DNA of 43,616 nt from Candidatus Avichristensenella intestinipullorum. GTDB lineage: Bacteria > Bacillota > Clostridia > Christensenellales > Aristaeellaceae. The position numbers were made by a program, and so were the translations under genes. The stretch spans positions 1 through 43,616 of the forward strand of contig DVFI01000081.1 in assembly GCA_018713305.1 (NCBI GenBank). Direction: 5' to 3'. The notes under the pieces are model-generated. The model was not told where the DNA came from. It saw nothing but the letters and a program-made list of their open reading frames with translations, and ran no database searches. Below are positions 15,952 through 23,973 of this stretch, in pieces (within the stretch, counting starts at the first letter, position 1; every line of letters starts with the position of its first letter).

Positions 15952-15980
15952 ATTATATCGGATTTGCGCGGAGCCGTCAA
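15952..15980 (-). promoter_or_regulatory. ahpC operon promoter
   Basis: On the minus strand TTGACG (15975-15980), a 17-nt spacer, and TATAAT (15952-15957). Five of six -35 and all six -10 positions match consensus. The leader is about 47 nt and contains the palindrome. The surrounding 60 bp are the most AT-rich stretch in this part of the window. Confidence 0.75.
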
Positions 15981-16028
15981 GGGGAAGGGATGCCTGCCAT
16001 GCCGGCTCCGGCGCGCTGCGCGTCGCGC

Positions 16029-16057
16029 TTGAAACGCGGACGCGTTTGGTGTATACT
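16029..16057 (+). promoter_or_regulatory. Promoter of the isomerase-like gene, predicted to give a leaderless mRNA
   Basis: TTGAAA (16029-16034), 17-nt spacer, TATACT (16052-16057). The expected start point, about 7 nt past the -10, is position 16064, which is the A of the start codon. Confidence 0.65.
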
Positions 16058-16063
16058 GACACC

Positions 16064-16849
16064 ATGCGAATCGGAATTTCCACAGGCGCTTTTTATGGGC
16101 AGCAGGAGACGGAAGAGGCGGCCGCCAGGTTGGCGTCGCTTGCGCCTTCGTGTGCGGAAGTGTTTTTACAGTCCTACAGCGAATACAGCGCCGGCTTTGC
16201 CCGGCTGGTGCGCGAAAGACTGGGAGGCGTTCCGGCCGTATCGGTTCACGCCATTTTGCATCATTTCGAGTGCGGGCTTTACAGCTTTTCCGCGCGGCAG
16301 CGCGAGGAGAGCTTCGCCTGGCTGACGCGCTTCCTAGACGCGGCGCAGGCGTTGGACGTGGGCGTGTATGTATATCATGGGCCGGCGCGTCACCGGGGCG
16401 CGGGCGTGCCGCCGGTGGAACGGTGGCGGCCGGGGGTGGAACGCGTATTGCAGATGTGCCAGGCGCGCGGGATTTCCCTGGCCTGGGAAACGGTCAGCTG
16501 GTGCTGGCTGTGTTCCCTGGAGTCGCTCCGCGCGCTGCGAAAGGCGTTTCCCCGGCTGCGCTTTACGCTGGATACCAAGCAGCTCTTTACGCTGGGCCTG
16601 GACCCGGTGGACTTTGTCGACGCCATGGGAGACAGCCTTTGCCATGTGCATATTCTCGACCATGACGAGCAGGGCCGGTACGCGCTTCCGGGCGCGGGGG
16701 TGCATGACTTCGCCGAGCTGGCCCGCGCCCTGGAACAGAACGGGTACCGGGGCGATATCATCCTTGAGCCCTACGGGCTGACGGCGCAGGACGATACAAA
16801 GCTGCGCGCCTCTCTCGACTGGCTGCGGGAGACGTTCCGCGCGCAATAG
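16064..16849 (+). CDS. Sugar phosphate isomerase/epimerase family protein (TIM barrel)
   Basis: A 261-residue protein of the xylose-isomerase-like TIM-barrel superfamily (AP-endonuclease-2 type). It opens with MRIGISTGAFYG, has VSVHAILHHFE on an early strand, YVYHGPARHRG, ISLAWETVSW with the Glu expected at the metal site, FTLDTKQLF with the Asp, CHVHILDHDE, and ends with DIILEPYG carrying a final Glu. These are the usual divalent-metal ligands (Glu, Asp, His, Glu). The substrate is unknown; relatives act on ketoses, inositols or DNA abasic sites. No ribosome site precedes the ATG, and a consensus promoter ends 6 bp before it, so translation probably starts on a leaderless mRNA. A TTG at 16046 lies within the promoter. 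rmuC follows after 9 bp. Confidence 0.82.
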   Translation: MRIGISTGAFYGQQETEEAAARLASLAPSCAEVFLQSYSEYSAGFARLVRERLGGVPAVSVHAILHHFECGLYSFSARQREESFAWLTRFLDAAQALDVGVYVYHGPARHRGAGVPPVERWRPGVERVLQMCQARGISLAWETVSWCWLCSLESLRALRKAFPRLRFTLDTKQLFTLGLDPVDFVDAMGDSLCHVHILDHDEQGRYALPGAGVHDFAELARALEQNGYRGDIILEPYGLTAQDDTKLRASLDWLRETFRAQ

Positions 16850-16858
16850 GAGGAGACT

Positions 16859-18316
16859 ATGCAGGGATTTCTGGATTGGATAGCACAGCCCTATGCGATG
16901 CTGGCGGTCGTGGTTGTGGTGCTGCTGGCGCTCATCATTCCGCTGTATGTACGGTTTTCTCGACAGAAGCATGCCATGGAAGACCGGTTGGCGTCCATGG
17001 AGACGCTCTTTGGCAGCGGGCTGAGCGAATTGAAAACCACGACCAGCGCGGAGCGCGCGGCAGACCGCGAGGAAATGTCGGGCAACCTGCGCGGCATGAG
17101 CGATTCGGTGGTGCGCATCATGGGGGAGATGTCCCGCACCCAGCAGCAGCAGCTGGACTCCTTTGGCGGACAAATCCGGGCGATGAGCCGCACGGACGAG
17201 GAACGCATGGAACGCATGCGCGTCAACATTGAGGAAAAGCTGCAGGAATACGACCGCCAGATGTCTCGCGTTTCCCAGACGCTCGACGAGAAACTGGCCG
17301 TCAACGAGCGCCGGCTGGCCGAAATGCGCCAGACGCTGGGCGAAAGCCTGATGCACCTGCAGGGCGAAAACGAAAAGAAGCTGGAACAGATTCGGCAGAC
17401 GGTGGACGAAAAGCTTAACGCGACGCTCGACAAGCGCCTGGGCGAATCGTTCCGGACGGTTTCCGAACGCCTGGAACAGGTATACAAGGGCCTGGGCGAA
17501 ATGCAGAATCTGGCGGTCGGCGTGGGGGACCTGAAAAAAGTGTTGACGAGCGTCAAGACGCGCGGCGTCTGGGGCGAAGTGCAGCTGTCCGCGCTGTTGG
17601 AGCAGGTGTTCGCGCCCAGCCAGTATGACACCAACGTGGCCGTCCGGCCCGGGTCGAGCGAACGGGTGGAGTTTGCCATTCGCCTCCCGGGCAAGGACGA
17701 CGACAGCGTTGTCTATCTACCCATCGACGCCAAATTCCCCGCCGAAGACTATCAGCGCCTGCTGTCGGCCAACGAAGCGGGAGACAAGCAGGCGGCGCAG
17801 GAGGCGGCGCGCGCCCTGCACGCCACCATCCGCACGGAGGCCCGGCGCATTCGCACCAAGTATATCGAGCCGCCCTATACCACGGATTTCGCCATCATGT
17901 TCCTGCCGGTCGAGGGGCTCTTTGCCGAAGTGCTGCGGCAGGACGGCATCGTCGAGCGGCTGCAGTCGGAATTCCGCGTGGTGGTCACCGGGCCTACGAC
18001 GCTGCTGGCGCTGCTCAACAGCCTCCAGATGGGCTTCCGCACCATGGCCATCGAGCGCCGCTCCAGCGAGGTGTGGGAGCTGCTGGGCGCGGTCAAGACG
18101 GAATTCGGCCGCTTTGCCGACCTGCTGAGCAAAACGCAGCAGCGCCTGCACCAGGCGACCGCCTCCATTGAGGACGCCGCCCGCAAAACACGCACGATTC
18201 AAAGAAGGCTGCAAAACGTACAGGAGCTGTCCGAGCGCGACACCCGCCGCATGCTGGGGCCGGAGCTGCAGCGCACGGACGAGTGGGACGAAGCGAAGGA
18301 GGAGGCCTGGGAATAG
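16859..18316 (+). CDS. rmuC: DNA recombination protein RmuC
   Basis: A 485-residue protein matching RmuC, a family linked to limiting recombination at inverted repeats, with a predicted nuclease-like fold. It has one N-terminal membrane helix (residues about 13-31), a long coiled coil (about 40-215) and the RmuC domain (about 220-430). The domain includes GVWGEVQLSALLEQV, YLPIDAKFPAEDYQRL with the conserved Asp-Ala-Lys, and FAIMFLPVEGLFAEVL. Family members are usually tethered to the membrane by the same kind of N-terminal helix. Length and motifs are normal. The AGGAGG site overlaps the end of the isomerase-like gene region, so the two are probably co-transcribed. Confidence 0.95.
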   Translation: MQGFLDWIAQPYAMLAVVVVVLLALIIPLYVRFSRQKHAMEDRLASMETLFGSGLSELKTTTSAERAADREEMSGNLRGMSDSVVRIMGEMSRTQQQQLDSFGGQIRAMSRTDEERMERMRVNIEEKLQEYDRQMSRVSQTLDEKLAVNERRLAEMRQTLGESLMHLQGENEKKLEQIRQTVDEKLNATLDKRLGESFRTVSERLEQVYKGLGEMQNLAVGVGDLKKVLTSVKTRGVWGEVQLSALLEQVFAPSQYDTNVAVRPGSSERVEFAIRLPGKDDDSVVYLPIDAKFPAEDYQRLLSANEAGDKQAAQEAARALHATIRTEARRIRTKYIEPPYTTDFAIMFLPVEGLFAEVLRQDGIVERLQSEFRVVVTGPTTLLALLNSLQMGFRTMAIERRSSEVWELLGAVKTEFGRFADLLSKTQQRLHQATASIEDAARKTRTIQRRLQNVQELSERDTRRMLGPELQRTDEWDEAKEEAWE

Positions 18317-18332
18317 AAGGGACTTCCCCCTG

Positions 18333-18363
18333 CGGCTGAACAGCCGGCTGCGCTCGCCTTTTT
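18333..18363 (+). terminator. Weak terminator after rmuC
   Basis: Hairpin CGGCT-GAAC-AGCCG (18333-18346) followed, after a 12-nt GC-rich gap, by TTTTT (18359-18363). The distance between stem and T-run makes it imperfect. The rest of the gap to 18510 shows no clear promoter; a TTGCAC/CATATG pair at 17 nt is weak. Confidence 0.35.
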
Positions 18364-18510
18364 GCCGGGACCATGCGACATTTGCACAGGCCGTCGGATG
18401 GGGCCATATGGGCAGCGCTTCGCCCCGACCGCCCCGACCGTTACGGCCGGTTGCGGGACAAAAGCGCAGGCAGGAATCCCTGCCCGATACGCGAAAGGAG
18501 GCGACGTGCG

Positions 18511-19365
18511 ATGTCAAGCTACGAATATGCGCATGTGGACGTGTTTACCTGTCGCAGGCTGGAGGGCAACGGGCTTGCCGTGGTGTTTTGCCCGGAGGCG
18601 TTTCCCGCGCCCGTGACGATGCTGGAAATCGCGCGGGAGTTTAAGCAATTTGAAACCATCTTTGTGTCCGACGTGGCGGACGGGGCCGTGGAGGCGCGCA
18701 TCTTTACCGTGGACGGCGAGCTGCCCTTCGCAGGCCATCCGCTCCTGGGCGCGGCGGCCGCCCTCCATGCGCGGCTGCGCCCGCAGGAGGCGGAGATGCC
18801 GCTGTTGTTCCGCCTGTGCGCCAAGGCCGTCCCCACCGTATCACAGCGGACGCCAGAGGGATTCCATGTGCGCATGCGCCAGGGCGCGCCGCTGTTTCTG
18901 GAGGAAGTCCGGCGCGCGGACTACGCCATGCTGGCCGAGGCGCATAACCTTACCTCGGCGGATTTGGACCCGAGGCTGCCCATCGAGGTGGTCTCCACGG
19001 GCCTGCCCTACGCGCTGATTCCGGTGCGAGGCTGTCTGGGGCGCGCGCGCATCACCATACGGGACCTGGAGGAGCGCCTGGCCGGCTATGGCGCCAGCTA
19101 CAGCTATCTGTTCGACAGCGAAACGCTGGAGGCGCGCACCTGGGACAATCTCGGCCTGGTCGAGGACTCTGCGACCGGAAGCGCCGCCGGGCCCCTGGCC
19201 GCCTATCTGTGCCGCCATGGCCTGCTGAAGGAAAAACAAACCGTCCTCATCCGGCAGGGCCGCTATGCCAACAGGCCCGGCGAACTGCATGCCTGGATGG
19301 AGGACGGGGAGGCGTACGTTTCGGGCGGCGTGGTATTCTTCGCCCGGGGCAGCTTTACGCTCTGA
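18511..19365 (+). CDS. PhzF-family isomerase-like protein
   Basis: A 284-residue protein of the PhzF/diaminopimelate-epimerase-like fold. Family marks are VDVFTCRRLEGNGLAVVF at the start, the FETIFV motif with the Glu that is catalytic in PhzF, the ELPFAGHPLLGAA motif, and DSATGSAAGPLAAYL near the C-terminus. Most bacterial members are not phenazine enzymes and have unknown substrates, and no phenazine genes are near. The start at 18511 has AAAGGAGG 9 nt upstream; an in-frame ATG at 18373 would add 46 unlikely Arg-rich residues. Its last 11 bp overlap the 3' end of the convergent galT gene. Confidence 0.88.
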   Translation: MSSYEYAHVDVFTCRRLEGNGLAVVFCPEAFPAPVTMLEIAREFKQFETIFVSDVADGAVEARIFTVDGELPFAGHPLLGAAAALHARLRPQEAEMPLLFRLCAKAVPTVSQRTPEGFHVRMRQGAPLFLEEVRRADYAMLAEAHNLTSADLDPRLPIEVVSTGLPYALIPVRGCLGRARITIRDLEERLAGYGASYSYLFDSETLEARTWDNLGLVEDSATGSAAGPLAAYLCRHGLLKEKQTVLIRQGRYANRPGELHAWMEDGEAYVSGGVVFFARGSFTL

Positions 19366-20896
19366 CGGGCCGGAAACCGGCGACAGCCAGGAAGCGCAGC
19401 AGCGCGGCGTCGCCCTGCGGCGTCGCCTTGAACACGCCCGCGTCTTCCAGCACGCGCACGCACTTTGCGGCCACCGCTTCCCGCAGCACGCGCTCGGCCT
19501 CATCCTCTGAAAGCCCGGTTCCGTGCGCCGCGGCCAGCGTTTCTACCCAATCGTAATGCTTATGGAGCATATCGTTTTCCTGGGGCCGGTCCAGCCTGCG
19601 CGCGCCGGTCAAATAGGCGCGCAGCCCCGTCAGCTCCGCGCGCAGGCGGCCGGGCAGGATGAACATGCCCATCGCTTCAATCAGGCCGATGTTCTCTTTT
19701 TTGATATGGTGCAAATCCTCGTGCGGGTGAAACAGGCCCAGCGGATGCTCCGGCGTGGTGCGGTTGTTGCGCAGGATGATTTGCAGCTGGTATTCTCCCG
19801 CCAGCCTGCGCGCAATCGGGGTGATGGTGTTGTGGCGTCCCTCGCCGCTTTCGCTGAGGATGTCCGCCTGGGGGTCCGAATAGATGCGCCAGGCGGAGAG
19901 CAGCGCGTCGGCGGCCGCCACGAGCGCCTCGCGCGAAGCGCTGCGCAGGCGCAGGCAGGACATCGGCCAGCGGACGGCCTCCGCATGCACGGCGGCAAAG
20001 TCCGGATGCGCAAGGCGGGTCCAGGGCTGCGCGCGGTCCATGGGGAAGGTGTAGCGGCCGCCCTGAAAATGGTCGTGGCTGAGGATGGAGCCTCCCACAA
20101 TGGGCAAATCCGCGTTGCTGCCAAGCATATAATGCGGGAACTGACCGACGAAATCCAGCAGCAGGTCAAACGTGCGCCGGCTGATGGACATGGGCACATG
20201 CCGCTCGTTGAGGGCGATGCAGTGCTCGGGATAATAGCAGTACGGGGAGTACTGCAGCCGCCACGCCTCGCCGCCCAGCGTCAGCGGCAGCGTGCGGAGC
20301 GTTTCATGGGACGGATAGCCGGGACGGCCCGCATATCCTTCGTTTTCCAGGCATAGCTGGCAGGACGGATAGCCCACCTGCGGCATGGCCCGCTGGCGCG
20401 CGATTTCGCGCGGGTCCTTTTCCGGTTTTGACAGGTTGATGGTGATGTCCAGCTCGCCATAGGGGGACGGCGCGCTGAAGGCGACGTTGCGCGCGATTTG
20501 GTCCACGCGGATGTAGTCGGTCGCCCGGCTGAAGGCATAGTACCAGTCCGTCGCCGCCTCCACGCCGCGCTCGGCGCAGAGGGACGCAAAGCGCGCGCTG
20601 ACTACGGAGGGCGGCGGGGTCAGAAGATTCATCAAATGCGCGCCGAACTGGTCGCGCGAAAAGGCATCCTCTTCGATGATGCCCCGCGCGACGGCAGCCG
20701 CGCACAGCTCTTCCAGAATGGGCGTGGCCGTGGGCGGCGGCGCCCAATCCGCCGGCACATCCGCCGGCGCCGGCGCGTCCATCTTCATGGCGGACAGCAG
20801 CGCGTTTCGCGCAAAGCGCACGTCCGCGGCTTCCAGGATTCCCTTTTCCCGCGCAAAGCGGAGCAGTCGTTCGATTCCTCCGGTGGCTTGCATCAT
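19355..20896 (-). CDS. galT: UTP-hexose-1-phosphate uridylyltransferase, type 2 GalT
   Basis: A 513-residue enzyme of the Leloir pathway, exchanging galactose-1-phosphate with UDP-glucose in the cytosol. The length and motifs are those of the Firmicutes type-2 family: LNERHVPMSISRRTFDLL, FPHYMLGSNADLPIVGGS and the catalytic SHDHFQGG. The first 30 residues (GGIERLLRFAREKG) fit the family. Two adjacent ATGs (20896 and 20893) follow AAGGAGG; the second has the more usual 7-nt spacing. It is divergent from galK across a 136-bp promoter region, a common layout for shared control. The 3' end overlaps phzF-like by 11 bp tail to tail. No galE is seen in the window. Confidence 0.95.
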   Translation of the reverse strand: MMQATGGIERLLRFAREKGILEAADVRFARNALLSAMKMDAPAPADVPADWAPPPTATPILEELCAAAVARGIIEEDAFSRDQFGAHLMNLLTPPPSVVSARFASLCAERGVEAATDWYYAFSRATDYIRVDQIARNVAFSAPSPYGELDITINLSKPEKDPREIARQRAMPQVGYPSCQLCLENEGYAGRPGYPSHETLRTLPLTLGGEAWRLQYSPYCYYPEHCIALNERHVPMSISRRTFDLLLDFVGQFPHYMLGSNADLPIVGGSILSHDHFQGGRYTFPMDRAQPWTRLAHPDFAAVHAEAVRWPMSCLRLRSASREALVAAADALLSAWRIYSDPQADILSESGEGRHNTITPIARRLAGEYQLQIILRNNRTTPEHPLGLFHPHEDLHHIKKENIGLIEAMGMFILPGRLRAELTGLRAYLTGARRLDRPQENDMLHKHYDWVETLAAAHGTGLSEDEAERVLREAVAAKCVRVLEDAGVFKATPQGDAALLRFLAVAGFRPVRA

Positions 20897-20917
20897 CCTG
20901 CCTCCTTTATGGTTTTT

Positions 20918-20923
20918 ATTATA
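20918..20923 (-). promoter_or_regulatory. galT -10 element
   Basis: Perfect TATAAT on the minus strand, 22 bp before the galT start. The -35 positions match poorly, which suggests dependence on an activator, or that the true spacing differs. Confidence 0.45.
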
Positions 20924-20967
20924 GGAGAAATCCTCTGCCGCAGCCATGGAAAAATATCCTCTTTACC

Positions 20968-20996
20968 TTGACAAAAAAGCACAAAGATGAAAGAAT
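20968..20996 (+). promoter_or_regulatory. galK promoter
   Basis: Perfect -35 TTGACA (20968-20973), 17-nt spacer, -10 AAGAAT (20991-20996) preceded by TGA, giving an extended -10. The strong -35 and weak -10 mirror the opposite arrangement at galT. ATCCTCT occurs twice between the promoters (20930 and 20956). Confidence 0.55.
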
Positions 20997-21032
20997 AGAG
21001 GTGTACGCAAAAGCAAGAGCGGAGGTATGGCC

Positions 21033-22292
21033 ATGAAAGCACTGGACGATGCGCTTCACATGCTCTACGGGCGCGGCCCCGGCGTGCCGGACGCCCAACG
21101 CGCCCGGTACCGCGCGCTGAAAGCGCGCTTTTTGCAGCTGTTCCCGGAACAGACCAGCGTCCGATTTTTCTCCGCACCGGGGCGCACGGAAATCGGCGGA
21201 AACCATACCGACCATCAGTCCGGCCGTGTTTTGGCGGCGGCGGTCAATCTGGACACCGTCGCGGCCGTCGCGCGAAACGGCGAGCGGAAGGCGCGCATTT
21301 ACAGCGAAGGGTTCAAGCCGCTGGAAGTCGACCTGTCTGACCTGAGCGTACGGGAAGAAGAAAAGGGCACGACCGCCGCGATTGTGCGCGGCTGCGCGGC
21401 GCGCATGCGCGAGATGGGATACAGGGTCGGCGGGTTTGACGCGGCGGCCGCCAGCAGCGTGCTGGTGGGCTCCGGCCTGAGCTCGTCGGCGGCCTTCGAG
21501 GTGCTGGTCTGCGCCATCCTGGACGGGCTGTACAACCGGGGCGACATGCCGCCCGCGCTGCGGGCGCGCATCGGGCAGTACGCGGAAAACGTATATTTCG
21601 GCAAGCCCAGCGGGCTGATGGATCAGACGGCCAGCTCGGTCGGCGGGCTGGTGACCATCGACTTTGCGCAGGAGGAGCCGGACATTCGCGGCTTGTCGTT
21701 TGATTTTGAGGAGGCGGGCTATGCGCTGTGCATCGTGGGGACCGGCGGCAGCCACGACGATTTGACGGACGCCTATGCCGCCATCCGCACGGAGATGGAA
21801 CAGGTGGCCGCCTGCTTCGGCCGGTTGCGCCTGCGCGAAGTGGACGCGGATGCGTTCGAGGCGGCGCTTCCGTCGCTGCGCGGGAAGGTATCGGACAGGG
21901 CGCTGCTGCGCGCGCTCCACTTTTTCGACGACGACCGCCGGGTACCCCAGGAGGTCGCCGCCCTGCAGGCAGGGGATTTGGCGCGCTTTTTCGAGCTGGT
22001 CATCGCCTCCGGCGAAAGCTCGTGGAAGCTGTTGCAGAACCTCTACGCCGACCCGGGCGAACAGCCGCTCTCCCTCGCGCTGGAGCTTTCGCGCCGCATG
22101 CTGGAAGGCCGCGGCGCATGGCGCGTGCACGGCGGCGGCTTTGCCGGGACCATCCAGGCGTTTGTGCCGCAGGGCTTGCTGGAGGCGTATCGGGCGCGCA
22201 TGGACGCGGCGTTCGGGCAGGGGGCGTGCGTGCCGCTGAACATTCGCCCGGTGGGCGCGTATGAGCTCTGCCCGGGCGAGGAACCCCTGTAA
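21033..22292 (+). CDS. galK: Galactokinase
   Basis: A 419-residue GHMP-family kinase that phosphorylates galactose with ATP to galactose-1-phosphate, the substrate of GalT encoded next door. The galactokinase signature is GRTEIGGNHTDHQ at residues 50-62, in the variant form common in Clostridia. The GHMP ATP loop is GSGLSSSAAFEVL and the third motif is GGGFAGTIQAF. Length is slightly above E. coli GalK. I choose 21033 over the ATG at 21027 because GGAGG ends 7 nt before 21033 but only 1 nt before 21027. After the stop there is a short CCCC-ATGC-GGGG hairpin without T-run, then the amidohydrolase gene 71 bp on. Confidence 0.96.
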   Translation: MKALDDALHMLYGRGPGVPDAQRARYRALKARFLQLFPEQTSVRFFSAPGRTEIGGNHTDHQSGRVLAAAVNLDTVAAVARNGERKARIYSEGFKPLEVDLSDLSVREEEKGTTAAIVRGCAARMREMGYRVGGFDAAAASSVLVGSGLSSSAAFEVLVCAILDGLYNRGDMPPALRARIGQYAENVYFGKPSGLMDQTASSVGGLVTIDFAQEEPDIRGLSFDFEEAGYALCIVGTGGSHDDLTDAYAAIRTEMEQVAACFGRLRLREVDADAFEAALPSLRGKVSDRALLRALHFFDDDRRVPQEVAALQAGDLARFFELVIASGESSWKLLQNLYADPGEQPLSLALELSRRMLEGRGAWRVHGGGFAGTIQAFVPQGLLEAYRARMDAAFGQGACVPLNIRPVGAYELCPGEEPL

Positions 22293-22363
22293 CGCAGCGG
22301 CCCCATGCGGGGAAACCCGGTGGAATACACATGCAGGAGAATGCACATGCAAGGAGGAAGGAT

Positions 22364-23515
22364 ATGCTGCTGATTCGAAATGCGAAACTGTTGACCATGG
22401 GCGAGCGCGACTTCCCGGACGGCGCGGACCTGCTCGTGCAGGACGGCAGGGTGGTCGCGGTCGGCGCCGATATAAGCGCGCCCGGCGCGCGCGTCGTGGA
22501 CGCCAAGGGCCTCTACGCGCTGCCCGGCATCGTAGACGCGCATTGCCACATCGGCCTGTGGGAGGACGGCATGGGTTCGGAAGGCTCGGACGGAAACGAG
22601 TACACGGCTCCCGTCACGCCGGAGATGCGCGGCATCGACGGCCTCAATCCCTTTGACCCCTGCTGGAAGGAAGCGCTGGAAGCGGGCGTGACCACGGTTG
22701 CGACCGGCCCGGGCTCGGCCAACGTTGTGGGCGGACAGTTCGTGGCGATGAAGACGACCGCGGGCCCCTTGGAAGGCCGCGTGCTTTGCGAGCCGCTGGC
22801 GCTCAAAACCGCGTTCGGCGAAAATCCCAAGCGCGTCTATGGCGGCAAAAAGCAGCAGCCCAGCACGCGCATGGCGACCGCCGCGCTCTTCCGCCAGGCC
22901 ATGATCGACGGCCTGACCTACGCACAGAAAATGGCGCAGGAGGATGAGAGCAAGCGCCCGGACCGCAGCCTGGCCAAGGACATTCTCGCCATGGCCGCTA
23001 CGGGCCGCCTGCTGGTCAAGGCGCACGCGCACCGGGCCGACGATATCCTCACCGCCCTTCGTCTGCGCGATGAGTTCGGCCTGAAGATGACCATCGAACA
23101 CTGCACCGAAGGGTATCTCATCGCCGAGGAGCTCCGCCGCGCGAACGTGCCGATTATCGTCGGGCCGCTCATCACCGAACGCAGCAAGATAGAGCTGCGC
23201 AACCTCACGTTCAAGGCCCCGGCCGCCCTGCACGCCGCGGGCGTGCGCTTCGCCATGATGACCGACCATCCGGTCATCCCGCTGCAGTATCTTATCCTTT
23301 CCGCCGCGCTGGCCGTACGTTCGGGCCTGCCCGAGCGCGAAGCGCTGCGCTCCATTACGATTAACGGCGCGTGGGCCATCGGCATGGACGGACGGCTGGG
23401 CTCCCTGGAGCCGGGCAAGGACGCGGACTTCGCGCTCTACGACGGGCATCCGCTGGACGCGCGCTCGCACGTCCGCCAGGTATATGTGAACGGCGAGCTG
23501 GTCAGCGAAGGATGA
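22364..23515 (+). CDS. Amidohydrolase, metal-dependent (imidazolonepropionase-like group)
   Basis: A 383-residue TIM-barrel amidohydrolase. Metal-site motifs are VDAHCHIGLW (His-x-His), KAHAHRADD, the His in TIEHCTEG and the Asp in MMTDHPVIP. The flanking beta-sandwich halves (MLLIRNAKLLTMG and LEPGKDADFALYDGHP) are present, as in imidazolonepropionase and related deaminases. The close clostridial group lacks a proven substrate. The start at 22364 has AAGGAGGAAGG just upstream; an in-frame ATG at 22331 would add MQENAHARRKD. A near repeat CACATGCAGGAG / CACATGCAAGGAGG (22328 and 22344) surrounds these two starts. The stop overlaps tsaE by 4 bp, so an enzyme of small-molecule metabolism is coupled to a tRNA-modification gene. 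Confidence 0.9.
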   Translation: MLLIRNAKLLTMGERDFPDGADLLVQDGRVVAVGADISAPGARVVDAKGLYALPGIVDAHCHIGLWEDGMGSEGSDGNEYTAPVTPEMRGIDGLNPFDPCWKEALEAGVTTVATGPGSANVVGGQFVAMKTTAGPLEGRVLCEPLALKTAFGENPKRVYGGKKQQPSTRMATAALFRQAMIDGLTYAQKMAQEDESKRPDRSLAKDILAMAATGRLLVKAHAHRADDILTALRLRDEFGLKMTIEHCTEGYLIAEELRRANVPIIVGPLITERSKIELRNLTFKAPAALHAAGVRFAMMTDHPVIPLQYLILSAALAVRSGLPEREALRSITINGAWAIGMDGRLGSLEPGKDADFALYDGHPLDARSHVRQVYVNGELVSEG

Positions 23516-23973
23516 AAACGCGGTTCGTCGTCGGAGAAAAGGAAACGGAATCGTTTGGCATGTCGCTCGCGCCGCTTTTGCACGCGGGCGACGTGCTGTG
23601 GCTGCGCGGAGAGCTGGGCGCGGGCAAGACGGTGTTCGCCCGGGGCGTGGCGCGCGGACTGGGCGTCCGCGGGCCCGTTGCCAGCCCGACCTTCACGCTG
23701 CTCCACGTCTACGACCAGGCCGATATTCCCATGACGCACCTGGATTTGTACCGCCTGGAGGATGCGGACGCGTTTTACGACGCGGGGCTCGCCGAATTTG
23801 TGGGCGGCAGGTATGTGTCGTTGGTCGAATGGCCCGACCGGTGCGCGGAGGCGCTACCCGAAGCCCGGCTGGAAATCGCCATTGAGCGCGCCGGAACGCC
23901 GGAAACGCGCGCGATTACGCTCACGCCCATGGGCGGCTTTCGGGAGATGGAGAACATATGCATACGCTGCTAG
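23512..23973 (+). CDS. tsaE: tRNA t6A biosynthesis ATPase TsaE
   Basis: A 153-residue P-loop protein required, with TsaB, TsaD and TsaC, for threonylcarbamoyl-adenosine at position 37 of ANN-decoding tRNAs. Walker A is GELGAGKT at residues 33-40, followed by SPTFTLLHVY, the HLDLYRLEDADAFYDAGL motif and VEWPDRCAEALP, all typical of the family. Length is normal. Its ATG overlaps the amidohydrolase stop (ATGA) and its end overlaps tsaB by 16 bp. Confidence 0.96.
   Translation: MKTRFVVGEKETESFGMSLAPLLHAGDVLWLRGELGAGKTVFARGVARGLGVRGPVASPTFTLLHVYDQADIPMTHLDLYRLEDADAFYDAGLAEFVGGRYVSLVEWPDRCAEALPEARLEIAIERAGTPETRAITLTPMGGFREMENICIRC

Noticed and set aside
13244..15952. A 902-codon plus-strand frame opposite the ahpC-reductase operon
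   Set aside because: It is antisense to clear AhpC and reductase sequences and has no ribosome site; its composition is that of a shadow frame.
18382..18410. Promoter TTGCAC/CATATG upstream of the PhzF-like gene
   Set aside because: The -10 matches only three of six positions and no other support exists.
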